NCBI GenBank assembly: GCA_035363115.1
Contig: DAOSEM010000001.1
Span: 62,001-126,000, forward strand
Length of the DNA stretch: 64,000 nucleotides
Source of the DNA: Syntrophales bacterium
GTDB lineage: Bacteria > Desulfobacterota > Syntrophia > Syntrophales > PHBD01
Direction: 5' to 3'
The translations under genes and the position numbers were made by a program. Under the pieces are notes generated by a model. That model was not told the origin of the DNA. It saw only the letters and a list, made by a program, of their open reading frames with translations, and did no database searches. Below are positions 57,281 to 64,000 of the stretch, piece by piece; the stretch's first letter is position 1; each line of letters opens with the position of its first letter.

Positions 57281-57315
57281 AGCGACCCTGGATAATGCGC
57301 GCAGGCTGCGTCGTG
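57281..57315. repeat. Structured repeat, truncated unit 3
   Basis: The left arm (57281-57301) is identical to that of unit 1 except one base. The element stops after about 35 bases at an A tract, so the inner hairpin and right arm are missing. Spacing from unit 2 is 12 bases. Confidence 0.8.
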
Positions 57316-57324
57316 AAAAAAAAA

Positions 57325-57354
57325 GGGGGGCAGATTTCAAATCTGCCCCCTTTC
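57325..57354. terminator. Terminator-like palindrome before nth
   Basis: GGGGGCAGATTT (57326-57337) and AAATCTGCCCCC (57339-57350) form a long perfect stem. A run of nine A bases precedes it, giving a U tract only on the minus strand; on the plus strand TTTC follows. No minus-strand gene lies upstream, so its role is unclear; on the plus strand it may end fdhE transcripts. Confidence 0.6.
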
Positions 57355-57368
57355 AAGTGGAGCCTCCC

Positions 57369-58025
57369 GTGAACGATCGGGCCATCACGAAAATCCTCGC
57401 CATCCTGGAGAAGAACCTTCCCGGCTGGGACATGCCCATCGTCTCCGCCCTCGCCGACGATCACGCCGACCCCTTCCTGCTTCTCATTTCCACCCTCCTC
57501 AGCCTCCGCACGAAAGACGAGGTGACCGCGGAGGCCTCCGAGCGCCTCTTCCGGCTGGCCGACACGCCCGCGAAGATGCTGGCCCTTCCCGAGGAGACCA
57601 TTGCCCGGACCGTCTTTCCCGTCGGCTTTTACCGGACGAAGGCGCGGACGATTCACACCGTCTGCCGGGACCTGATCGACCGGTTCGGGGGGCGGGTGCC
57701 CGACACGATGGAGGATCTCCTGAGCCTCAAGGGCGTCGGCCGGAAGACCGCGAACCTGGTCCTCTCGCTGGGATACGGGATAGACGGCATCTGCGTGGAC
57801 ACCCACGTCCACCGGATCTCGAACCGGCTGGGCTACGTGCTGACGAAGACACCGGGAGAAACGGAGACGGCCCTCCGGGCGAAGCTTCCCGTCCGCTGGT
57901 GGAGCCGCTACAACACGCTGATGGTGGCCTTCGGCAGGACCGTCTGCAAGCCCGTCTCGCCCCTCTGCACCCGCTGTCCCGTCGGCCCGTTCTGCGACCG
58001 GGTTGGCGTATCGAGAAGCCGCTGA
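57369..58025 (+). CDS. nth: Endonuclease III family DNA glycosylase
   Basis: 218 residues. The helix-hairpin-helix LSLKGVGRKTANLVLS carries the catalytic lysine, and the catalytic aspartate is in VDTHVHRISNR. The [4Fe-4S] cluster motif C-X6-C-X2-C-X5-C is complete at the C-terminus (CKPVSPLCTRCPVGPFC). It removes oxidised pyrimidines and cleaves abasic sites. The GTG at 57369 has GGAG six bases upstream; another GTG at 57357 is possible. A TSUP exporter gene follows 60 bases later on the same strand. Confidence 0.94.
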   Translation: MNDRAITKILAILEKNLPGWDMPIVSALADDHADPFLLLISTLLSLRTKDEVTAEASERLFRLADTPAKMLALPEETIARTVFPVGFYRTKARTIHTVCRDLIDRFGGRVPDTMEDLLSLKGVGRKTANLVLSLGYGIDGICVDTHVHRISNRLGYVLTKTPGETETALRAKLPVRWWSRYNTLMVAFGRTVCKPVSPLCTRCPVGPFCDRVGVSRSR

Positions 58026-58085
58026 CGGCCGGAAGGCCCGCGCGGCAACGGATTCCGGAGAAAACATGAAAAGGCGGCGGCTGGC

Positions 58086-58844
58086 ATGAGCTTCTGGATC
58101 GGCCTGGTTTCCGGTGTCTTCGGCGGCATGGTCGGGATGGGCGGCGGCGTCCTGATGATCCCGCTGATGGGCCGGTTCCTGAAACTGCCCCAGCACGTCT
58201 GCCACGGCACCAGCCTCGTGGCGGTTGTCTTCACCGGGATCGCCGGCGCGGCCACCTACGCCTGGTTCGACCACGTGGACTGGACGGCGGCCCTGCTCCT
58301 GGCGGCGGGGGCGTTCTGGCCCGTCCGCGCGGGGGCCCGGCTCTGCAGGACCATGCCCGAGCGGAATCTCCGGCTGGTCTTCGGTCTTTTCCTGGTCTTC
58401 ACGTCCCTTCTTCTTTTGGCCAGGCCCTGGCTATTCACGGTGACGGCGGCCTCCGCAAGGGACTGGACCTGGGTCGCCGTTCTCCTTGCCGGCGGGGCCG
58501 TCACGGGATTCCTGTCGGGGTTGATGGGCGTGGGCGGCGGGGCGTTCATGATCGCCTTCATGGTTCTCCTGGCGGGGTTCGAGCAGCAATCGGCCCAGGG
58601 CAGCTCGCTTCTCGCCATGATTCCGCTCAGTGCCATCGGGGCCTGGACCCACTGGAGCCTCGGAAGCGTCAAGAAAGCCGTTCTACCGGGGCTCATCCCG
58701 GGAATCCTCATCGGAACGGTGGCGGGCGGCATGGCGGCTGCCTTTCTGCCGGAGCACATCCTCCGGGTTGTCTTCGCCGCCGTTCTCATCGTGACGGGAA
58801 TCCGGTACTTCCGCAAGGCCGCTCCCGCCTGCCCGGACGACTGA
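58086..58844 (+). CDS. TSUP-family membrane exporter (TauE/SafE)
   Basis: 252 residues with about seven or eight transmembrane helices in two repeated halves. Each half carries the family glycine motif: GMVGMGGGVLMIPLM near residue 15 and GLMGVGGGAFMIAFM near residue 145. Family members export sulfite, sulfoacetate or other small organosulfur anions, or import them. No sulfur gene is adjacent, so the substrate is open. The ATG at 58086 has AAAAGGCGG upstream. Confidence 0.9.
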   Translation: MSFWIGLVSGVFGGMVGMGGGVLMIPLMGRFLKLPQHVCHGTSLVAVVFTGIAGAATYAWFDHVDWTAALLLAAGAFWPVRAGARLCRTMPERNLRLVFGLFLVFTSLLLLARPWLFTVTAASARDWTWVAVLLAGGAVTGFLSGLMGVGGGAFMIAFMVLLAGFEQQSAQGSSLLAMIPLSAIGAWTHWSLGSVKKAVLPGLIPGILIGTVAGGMAAAFLPEHILRVVFAAVLIVTGIRYFRKAAPACPDD

Positions 58845-58945
58845 GAGATCGGCCGCGGGATATGCCTGTAAAATTCATGGACTGACCGGTTACAGAAAAA
58901 TGGGGCGCCGCTGTTGCAGGACTGGCGCGGGTTTTGAAAATTTCA

Positions 58946-58973
58946 TTGACAGGTTCTCCGGATTTAAGATACC
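58946..58973 (+). promoter_or_regulatory. Candidate promoter of the 2-oxoacid:ferredoxin oxidoreductase operon
   Basis: A perfect TTGACA is followed after 16 bases by GATACC, a weak -10, about 100 bases before the first start codon. The rest of 58845-59069 holds no gene. Confidence 0.35.
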
Positions 58974-59069
58974 AAATCGCCGGTTTCAAAGGGGGGGGAG
59001 GCCGCGCCCCTGACGGGTTCAGCGGCGAAAGTATCCACAAGAGGATAATCCACGAGGGAGAAAGAGCAC

Positions 59070-59627
59070 ATGTTGGAAATCCGATGGCATGGAAGGGGGG
59101 GCCAGGGAGCGGTGACGTCCGTGGAGCTCCTGGCCATGGCGGCAATCGACGAAGGCAAGTTCGCCCAGGGCTTCCCGAGCTTCGGCCCCGAACGACGAGG
59201 GGCGCCGGTGGAGGCGTTCAACCGGGTGGACACCAAGCAGATCAAAATCCGATCCCGCATTTACAATCCCGATGTATCGGTGGTTCTCGACGAGAGCCAG
59301 GTCGGTCCGGCCGTTGTAGCCGGTCTGAAGACGAGCGGGACCCTGATCGTCAATACGGCGAAAAAGGCCGGCGAGGTACGGGACCTCCTGAAGAAAAAGA
59401 ACGCCGCCTTCGACGGGAAGATCGCCACGGTGGATGCCACGGGGATCGCCTGGAGCGAGCTGGGCGTACCCATCACGAACACCACCATGCTGGGAGCGCT
59501 CCTGAAGGTGACGAACGTGGTCAAGCTGGACGCCCTCAAGGAGCCGGTGGAGCACAGGTTCGGCCGGATCGCCCAGAAGAACCTGAAGGCCCTCAAGCGC
59601 GCCTACGACGAAGTCAAGCTCAGCTGA
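59070..59627 (+). CDS. porC: 2-oxoacid:ferredoxin oxidoreductase, gamma subunit
   Basis: 185 residues. The gamma-domain signature is WHGRGGQGAVTSVELLA at the N-terminus, with FPSFGPERRGAPVEAF and NTTMLGALLKV. It is the structural subunit that embraces the thiamine and CoA region of the enzyme. The order gamma-delta-alpha-beta of the four genes is that of archaeal and anaerobic pyruvate or 2-oxoisovalerate ferredoxin oxidoreductases. The enzyme links oxidative decarboxylation (or reductive carboxylation) of a 2-oxoacid to ferredoxin. Substrate choice between pyruvate and branched-chain oxoacids is not certain. Confidence 0.92.
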   Translation: MLEIRWHGRGGQGAVTSVELLAMAAIDEGKFAQGFPSFGPERRGAPVEAFNRVDTKQIKIRSRIYNPDVSVVLDESQVGPAVVAGLKTSGTLIVNTAKKAGEVRDLLKKKNAAFDGKIATVDATGIAWSELGVPITNTTMLGALLKVTNVVKLDALKEPVEHRFGRIAQKNLKALKRAYDEVKLS

Positions 59628-59690
59628 TTCATTGACGGATGAAACCATGCCCGCTTCCCCCGGGGAAGCGTGACAAGAGAGGTTGCTAAC

Positions 59691-59984
59691 ATGAAGAAGT
59701 GGCCGGAAACATGGAAGGAATATAACACCGGAGGGATCGTTTTCGAGCCGGGCAACGCCCGTTCCTTCAAGACGGGACCCTGGCGTTCCCTGAAACCGGT
59801 GTGGGACAACAGCAAATGCATCAAGTGCGGGGTCTGCTATATCTTCTGTCCCGAAGGATGTGTCCAGGAGGGACCCGACGGATTTTTCGCGGCTGACCTG
59901 GATTACTGCAAGGGCTGCGGCATCTGCGCCCACGAATGCTGGCCGTCCGCCATCAGCATGATCGAGGAGGGTCACGAGTCATGA
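59691..59984 (+). CDS. porD: 2-oxoacid:ferredoxin oxidoreductase, delta (ferredoxin) subunit
   Basis: 97 residues. Two [4Fe-4S] motifs, CIKCGVCYIFCPEGC and CKGCGICAHECWPSA, pass electrons from the catalytic subunits to external ferredoxin. The N-terminal 40 residues (GGIVFEPGNARSFKTGPWR) are the family-specific extension. The ATG at 59691 has AGAGG ten bases upstream. It overlaps the alpha subunit gene by four bases. Confidence 0.93.
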   Translation: MKKWPETWKEYNTGGIVFEPGNARSFKTGPWRSLKPVWDNSKCIKCGVCYIFCPEGCVQEGPDGFFAADLDYCKGCGICAHECWPSAISMIEEGHES

Positions 59985-61150
59985 CAAAACCCGTTGGAAT
60001 GGAAGTGGCGGTCGCCGCAGCGGAAGCGGTCGCCCTCTGCAACATCGACGTGGCCGCCTGTTATCCCATCACCCCGAACACGCACATCGCCGAGCACCTG
60101 GCCGATATCGTCGCGGACGGGAGAATCGACGCCGAGTACATCACCGTCGAGTCGGAGCACTCGGCCCTGAGCGCCGTCATGGGCGCCTCCGGGACGGGAG
60201 CACGGACCTTCACGGCCACCAGCTCCCAGGGCCTGATGTACATGCACGAGATCCTGCCCATCACGCCGGCCATGCGGCTGCCCGTGGTCATGGGCCTCGG
60301 CAACCGGGCCGTCTCGGGCCCCATCAACATCTGGAACGACCACAGCGACATCATCATGCAGCGCGACTCCGGGTGGCTGTCCATCTTCGCCGACAACGGA
60401 CAGGAGGCGGTGGACATGTTCATCCAGGCCTTCAAGATCGCCGAGCATCCCGATGTCCTCCTGCCCATCAATGTCAACATGGACGGGTTCCAGCTCACCC
60501 ACGTGGTGGAGCCCATCGTCTTCCCCACCCAGGCGCAGGTCAACAAGTTCCTGCCGCCCTACAAGCCCTTCGCCTCCCTGCACCCGGACCATCCCCTCTC
60601 CATGGGCACCCTGGGGCTGCCGGACATCTACACGGAAGCCGTGAAGGCCCGGGACGTGGCCACGGTAAACGCGAAGAAGGTCATCCTCGAGATCTGGAAG
60701 GAATGGGAGAAGATGTTCGGCCGGAAATACGAGCCGGTCGCCTCCTACAAGACCTCGGGCGCGGAAATCCTGCTTTTGACCATGGGCTCCATGGGCGAGA
60801 CGGCGGAAATGGCCGTCGACGAGTTGCGCAAGAAGGGCGTGAAGGTCGGGCTCCTGAAGCTGAAGCTCTGGCGGCCCTTCCCCTTCGACGAAATCCGCAA
60901 GGCCGTCCGGGGGGCGAAGACGCTGGTCGTGACCGACCGGGCCGTTTCCTACGGCGGCCCCGGCGGCCCCGTCTGCTCGGAGATCCGCGGCGCCCTGTAC
61001 GATCAGCCGAACCGGCCCGAGATCGTCAATTACATCATCGGCCTCGGCGGAAGAGACGTCCGCGTGGAGGACTTCATGAAGATGGTCGAGGGAGCCCCCA
61101 AGGCCAGGAAGTCCGGCGATGCTTACCAAATCTACGGTGTGAGGGAGTAA
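59981..61150 (+). CDS. porA: 2-oxoacid:ferredoxin oxidoreductase, alpha subunit
   Basis: 389 residues. The pyrimidine-binding domain begins with CYPITPNTHIAEHLA, followed by VESEHSALSAVMGAS and the TSSQGLMYMHE segment; the C-terminal domain has RPFPFDEIRKA and DRAVSYGGPGG. It pairs with the beta subunit to hold thiamine diphosphate. The start ATG overlaps the delta subunit stop (ATGA), preceded by GAGGAGGG. Length and motif order are those of a normal alpha subunit. Confidence 0.94.
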   Translation: MTKPVGMEVAVAAAEAVALCNIDVAACYPITPNTHIAEHLADIVADGRIDAEYITVESEHSALSAVMGASGTGARTFTATSSQGLMYMHEILPITPAMRLPVVMGLGNRAVSGPINIWNDHSDIIMQRDSGWLSIFADNGQEAVDMFIQAFKIAEHPDVLLPINVNMDGFQLTHVVEPIVFPTQAQVNKFLPPYKPFASLHPDHPLSMGTLGLPDIYTEAVKARDVATVNAKKVILEIWKEWEKMFGRKYEPVASYKTSGAEILLLTMGSMGETAEMAVDELRKKGVKVGLLKLKLWRPFPFDEIRKAVRGAKTLVVTDRAVSYGGPGGPVCSEIRGALYDQPNRPEIVNYIIGLGGRDVRVEDFMKMVEGAPKARKSGDAYQIYGVRE

Positions 61151-61151
61151 G

Positions 61152-62147
61152 ATGAGCACCTTGACGGTTACACCCAATTACGCGACGGGATTGGTTTCGA
61201 ACTTCGACCTGTTCGCCGGGAAACTGGTGGACCGGGAAGAATATTTCAGCTGCGGCCACCGGGCCTGCCAGGGATGCGGCGAGGCCCTGGCGATCCGCCT
61301 GATGTGCAAGGCCCTCGGGAAGGAAACGGTCATCGCCAACGCCACGGGCTGCATGGAGGTCATCTCGACCCTGTATCCCACTACGGCGTGGAAGCTGCCC
61401 TGGATCCACGTGGCCTTCCCCAACGCGGCGGCTGTCGGCGCCGGCGTTGAGACGGGCCTGAAGGTCCTCCGGCGGAAGGGGCGGATCCCCGACCGCTACA
61501 TCAAAACCGTGGCCATCGGCGGCGACGGCGGGACCGTGGACATCGGTCTCCAGGCCCTCTCGGGAGCCATGGAGCGGGGCCACGACATGCTGTATGTCTG
61601 CTTCGACAACGAGGCCTACATGAACACGGGCATCCAGCGCTCCAGCGCGACACCCTTCGGCGCTTCCACGACGACGGCCCCGGCGGGTGCGGCCAGCCCG
61701 GGCAACCGGACCTGGAAGAAGAACGTGCCCGAGATCATGGTGGCCCACAACGTTCCCTACGTGGCCACGGCCTGCCACAGTTACCCCATCGACTTCATGA
61801 ACAAGGTCAAAAAGGCCCGGGCCGTCAAAGGCCCCGCCTACATCCACTGCCTCGCCGTATGCCCCACGGGCTGGCGGGCCGAATCGAAGGACTGCATCAA
61901 GCTGGGACGCCTGGCGGTGGAAACGGGAATCTTCCCCCTCTACGAAGTGGAGAACGGGAAGTACCGCCTGACCGTGGAGAAGCCGGAAAAGCTCCGGCCC
62001 GTGACGGATTACCTGAAGTTGCAGGGGCGGTTCCGCCACTTGAGCAAGGAAGAGGTCGGCTATTTCCAGGATCGGGTAAACCTGGAATTCGCCAAGCTCA
62101 TGAACAAGGTGGAGTGCATCCAGTCCTGGGACGAACTGAAAGGGTAG
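61152..62147 (+). CDS. porB: 2-oxoacid:ferredoxin oxidoreductase, beta subunit
   Basis: 331 residues. It binds thiamine diphosphate through GGDGGTVDIGLQALSGAMER and then VCFDNEAYMNTG. A proximal [4Fe-4S] cluster is held by CGHRACQGCGEA and a cysteine in the HCLAVCPTGW segment. It starts one base after the alpha subunit stop. The C-terminal extension of about 60 residues is normal for the POR/VOR beta class. It completes a four-subunit enzyme; the downstream FeS/FAD protein may add a pyridine-nucleotide connection. Confidence 0.94.
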   Translation: MSTLTVTPNYATGLVSNFDLFAGKLVDREEYFSCGHRACQGCGEALAIRLMCKALGKETVIANATGCMEVISTLYPTTAWKLPWIHVAFPNAAAVGAGVETGLKVLRRKGRIPDRYIKTVAIGGDGGTVDIGLQALSGAMERGHDMLYVCFDNEAYMNTGIQRSSATPFGASTTTAPAGAASPGNRTWKKNVPEIMVAHNVPYVATACHSYPIDFMNKVKKARAVKGPAYIHCLAVCPTGWRAESKDCIKLGRLAVETGIFPLYEVENGKYRLTVEKPEKLRPVTDYLKLQGRFRHLSKEEVGYFQDRVNLEFAKLMNKVECIQSWDELKG

Positions 62148-62208
62148 GAATCGCAGCTTCCGGCCCCGGACGGGGTGAAGGAAGTCAATCATTTCAAAGG
62201 TGGCATAC

Positions 62209-64000
62209 ATGAAACCGGTTGCATTCAGCAGTTGGAACGGAAAGATCATTGACGGCCGCAAGGGCCAGCCCAAGGGCAAGGCCGGAGCGGCGGACATCGG
62301 TTGTCCCGTCCCCAAGGAAGGCCAGAAGATGTCGGCCCTCATGGGATGGAACGGCCTGGTGGTACTGGACAAGAACGCGGACATCCCCTCGCTGACCCTG
62401 GCTTACCTGAAGGAAGCCCGGAAGCTGTCCTGCGGTGAGTGCTCCGTCTGCATGATCGGCATCGACCGGGTGACGGCGCTCCTGAAGGACATGGCCGCCG
62501 GAAAGGCCGACAAGGGAGCCCTCGGGGAGATCGAGGAGATCGCAAAGGGCGTGGCGAAGAACGGCAAGTGCAATTTTGGCCGGGCTACCGCCCTGACGCC
62601 GGTACTCGACGCGATCAAACACTACAAGAGCGATTTCCTGGCCCTCGCCAAGGGCGGGAAGCTGGAAGAGAAGGCCTGCTCGGTCGCCGTAACGGCCCCC
62701 TGCATGCAGGCCTGTCCGGCCACGCTGGACATTCCCGGCTACATCGAGCTGATCCGGAACGGCCGCTTCGCCGACTCCCTCGACCTGATCCGGGAGCGGT
62801 GCATCCTGCCTGGGGTCATCGGCCGGGCCTGCACGCATCCCTGCGAGAGCGCCTGCGTGCGGAACGATATCGACGAGCCCCTGGCCATCCGGCTCCTGAA
62901 GCGGAGCGCCGCGGATGCTGACCTCCAGGCCGGCGGCTGCGGCCTTGCGGCCCCGAAGGAGGAGAAGAAACAGAAGGTGGCCGTGGTGGGATCGGGACCC
63001 GCGGGTCTGGCGGCAGCTTACCGCCTGCGCGCCCTGGGCTACCCGGTGACGGTGTTCGAGGCCCTGTCCAAGGCCGGCGGCATGGCGGCAGTGGGCATCC
63101 CCGATTACCGGCTCCCCAAAGACATCCTCAACCACGAGATCGATCTCATCCGCCGCGCGGGCGTGGACGTCCGGCTGAACAGCCCCGTCAGCCCCCTCGA
63201 CTGGGCGGACCTGCAGAAGAAGGGCTACGGAGCCCTCTACCTGGCCGTCGGCGCCCACGTGGGCACGAAGGTCGGCTGCGGCGGGGAGGACGTACAGGAC
63301 GGCGGCTTCATCCAGGGCGCCGAGTTCCTCCGGAACCTGAGCCTGGGCGGAAAAGTCACCCCCCTGAAGAAGGTCGTCATCATCGGCGGCGGCAACGTCG
63401 CCCTCGACTGCGCCCGGAGCTGTGTCCGCTTTGGATTCAAGGAAGTGGAGATCCTCTACCGGCGCTCCCGCAAGGAGATGCCCGCCAGCGCGACGGAGAT
63501 CGAGGAGGCCATGGAGGAGGGCGTGAAGTTCACCTACCTGGTCGCCCCGGCGAACATCGTCCGGCAGGGCGGCAAGCTGACGGGCGTCGAGTGCCTCAAG
63601 ATGAAGCTGGGCGAGCCCGACGCGAGCGGCCGGCGGCGCCCGATCCCGGTCAAGGGGTCCGAGTTCGTCGTCAAGACGGACCTGATCATCGCCGCCACGG
63701 GCCAGAAGCCCGACACAGCGTTCCTGTCCGGGAAGAGCAAGGTCGGCCTGACCGACTGGGGCACCATCAAGGTAGACGAGGCCACGCTCCAGACGAACGT
63801 CCCGGGGGTCTTCTCCGGCGGCGACTGTGTCAGCGGCCCGGCGACCCTGATCGAGGCCCTCGACGCCGGCAACAAGGCGGCCAAGAGCATCGACGCCTAC
63901 CTGGCTGGGAAAGCCTTCGCCCCCGAGCTGTCGCTCAAGGGTCTTGACACCAAAGCCCAGCGGGACAGCGGCTTCACCGCGAAGGCCGGCGCCGCCAAGG
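62209..64000 (+). CDS. FeS/FAD oxidoreductase, GltD-like with NuoF-type cluster domain, cut by window edge
   Basis: 597 codons are visible and the C-terminus is outside. An N-terminal part (about 50-150) has a NuoF-like cluster region KLSCGECSVCMIGIDRV. The middle is GltD-like: cysteine groups CMQACPATLDIPG and CTHPCESACVRN, an FAD site VAVVGSGPAGLAAAYRL near 265, an NADPH site VVIIGGGNVALDCARS near 390, and GVFSGGDCVSGPATLIEA near 530. The ATG at 62209 has AAAGGTGG upstream; it starts 61 bases after porB. The combination suggests transfer between NAD(P)H and the ferredoxin reduced by the oxidoreductase, possibly with a further subunit beyond the window. A role in glutamate synthesis is less likely here. 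Confidence 0.85.
   Translation, partial: MKPVAFSSWNGKIIDGRKGQPKGKAGAADIGCPVPKEGQKMSALMGWNGLVVLDKNADIPSLTLAYLKEARKLSCGECSVCMIGIDRVTALLKDMAAGKADKGALGEIEEIAKGVAKNGKCNFGRATALTPVLDAIKHYKSDFLALAKGGKLEEKACSVAVTAPCMQACPATLDIPGYIELIRNGRFADSLDLIRERCILPGVIGRACTHPCESACVRNDIDEPLAIRLLKRSAADADLQAGGCGLAAPKEEKKQKVAVVGSGPAGLAAAYRLRALGYPVTVFEALSKAGGMAAVGIPDYRLPKDILNHEIDLIRRAGVDVRLNSPVSPLDWADLQKKGYGALYLAVGAHVGTKVGCGGEDVQDGGFIQGAEFLRNLSLGGKVTPLKKVVIIGGGNVALDCARSCVRFGFKEVEILYRRSRKEMPASATEIEEAMEEGVKFTYLVAPANIVRQGGKLTGVECLKMKLGEPDASGRRRPIPVKGSEFVVKTDLIIAATGQKPDTAFLSGKSKVGLTDWGTIKVDEATLQTNVPGVFSGGDCVSGPATLIEALDAGNKAAKSIDAYLAGKAFAPELSLKGLDTKAQRDSGFTAKAGAAK

Noticed and set aside
57006..57315. CRISPR array
   Set aside because: Units are 125 bp, internally palindromic and separated by 12-13 bases; there are no short direct repeats with unique spacers and no cas genes.
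56901..58274. A 457-codon minus-strand open frame covering the repeats and nth
   Set aside because: It only reads through the structured repeats and the antisense of nth; the repeated peptides it predicts are translations of the repeat DNA.

Overview
The window is a dense, high-GC bacterial chromosome segment with no rRNA, tRNA, insertion sequence, prophage or CRISPR array that I can recognise. The gene content points to a strictly anaerobic Desulfobacterota (former Deltaproteobacteria) lineage, perhaps close to Syntrophales. The clues are a four-subunit 2-oxoacid:ferredoxin oxidoreductase, an FdhE protein, an archaeal-type split glutamate synthase carrying ferredoxin domains, type III glutamine synthetase, an NrpR-type regulator, sigma-54 control and an Mla system with an STAS-fused permease. 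The taxonomic placement is inference from content.

Layout. 1-1294: truncated multi-PAS sensor (minus). 1581-8953: operon carA-guaA-carB-purF (minus). 9170-16465: glutamate synthase in three genes followed by type III glutamine synthetase (minus), with a very good sigma-54 promoter in front. 16684-18243: NifA/NtrC-type sigma-54 activator (minus), divergent from a KaiC-like/PEP-synthase-like fusion (18429-21020, plus). 21143-23615: nrpR-gdhA (minus), divergent from an M29 aminopeptidase. 25093-29699: a second, divergent purF/carB pair (minus) with its own promoter. Almost every enzyme from 1.5 to 29.7 kb makes or consumes glutamine, glutamate or ammonia, so this half reads as a nitrogen-assimilation island with two candidate regulators inside it.

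29.9-41.5 kb is mixed metabolism: a b561-like membrane protein with a secreted partner, an MBL-fold hydrolase, fructose-bisphosphatase plus a class II aldolase-like protein, nitroreductase, a zinc alcohol dehydrogenase, an LsrF/DeoC-type aldolase, a PpiD/SurA-type foldase, DUF2905, a radical SAM activase-like protein and a patatin. 41.8-52.4 kb (plus) holds proA-nadD, a PAS/LuxR regulator, then the Mla lipid-transport genes running into a phosphoesterase-methyltransferase-NUDIX chain with 4-nt overlaps. 52.4-58.8 kb holds an acyl-CoA ligase, a BaiN-type flavoprotein, fdhE, a striking set of structured 125-bp repeats, nth and a TSUP exporter. 59.07-64 kb (plus) is the 2-oxoacid:ferredoxin oxidoreductase operon, ending in an FeS/FAD oxidoreductase cut by the window edge.

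The most unusual items are (1) the PurF2-CarB2 pair, where PurF2 keeps the N-terminal cysteine and PRPP motif but has lost the residues that bind glutamine, and (2) two adjacent 125-bp repeats whose 21-nt terminal arms differ at six positions, every one compensated on the other arm.
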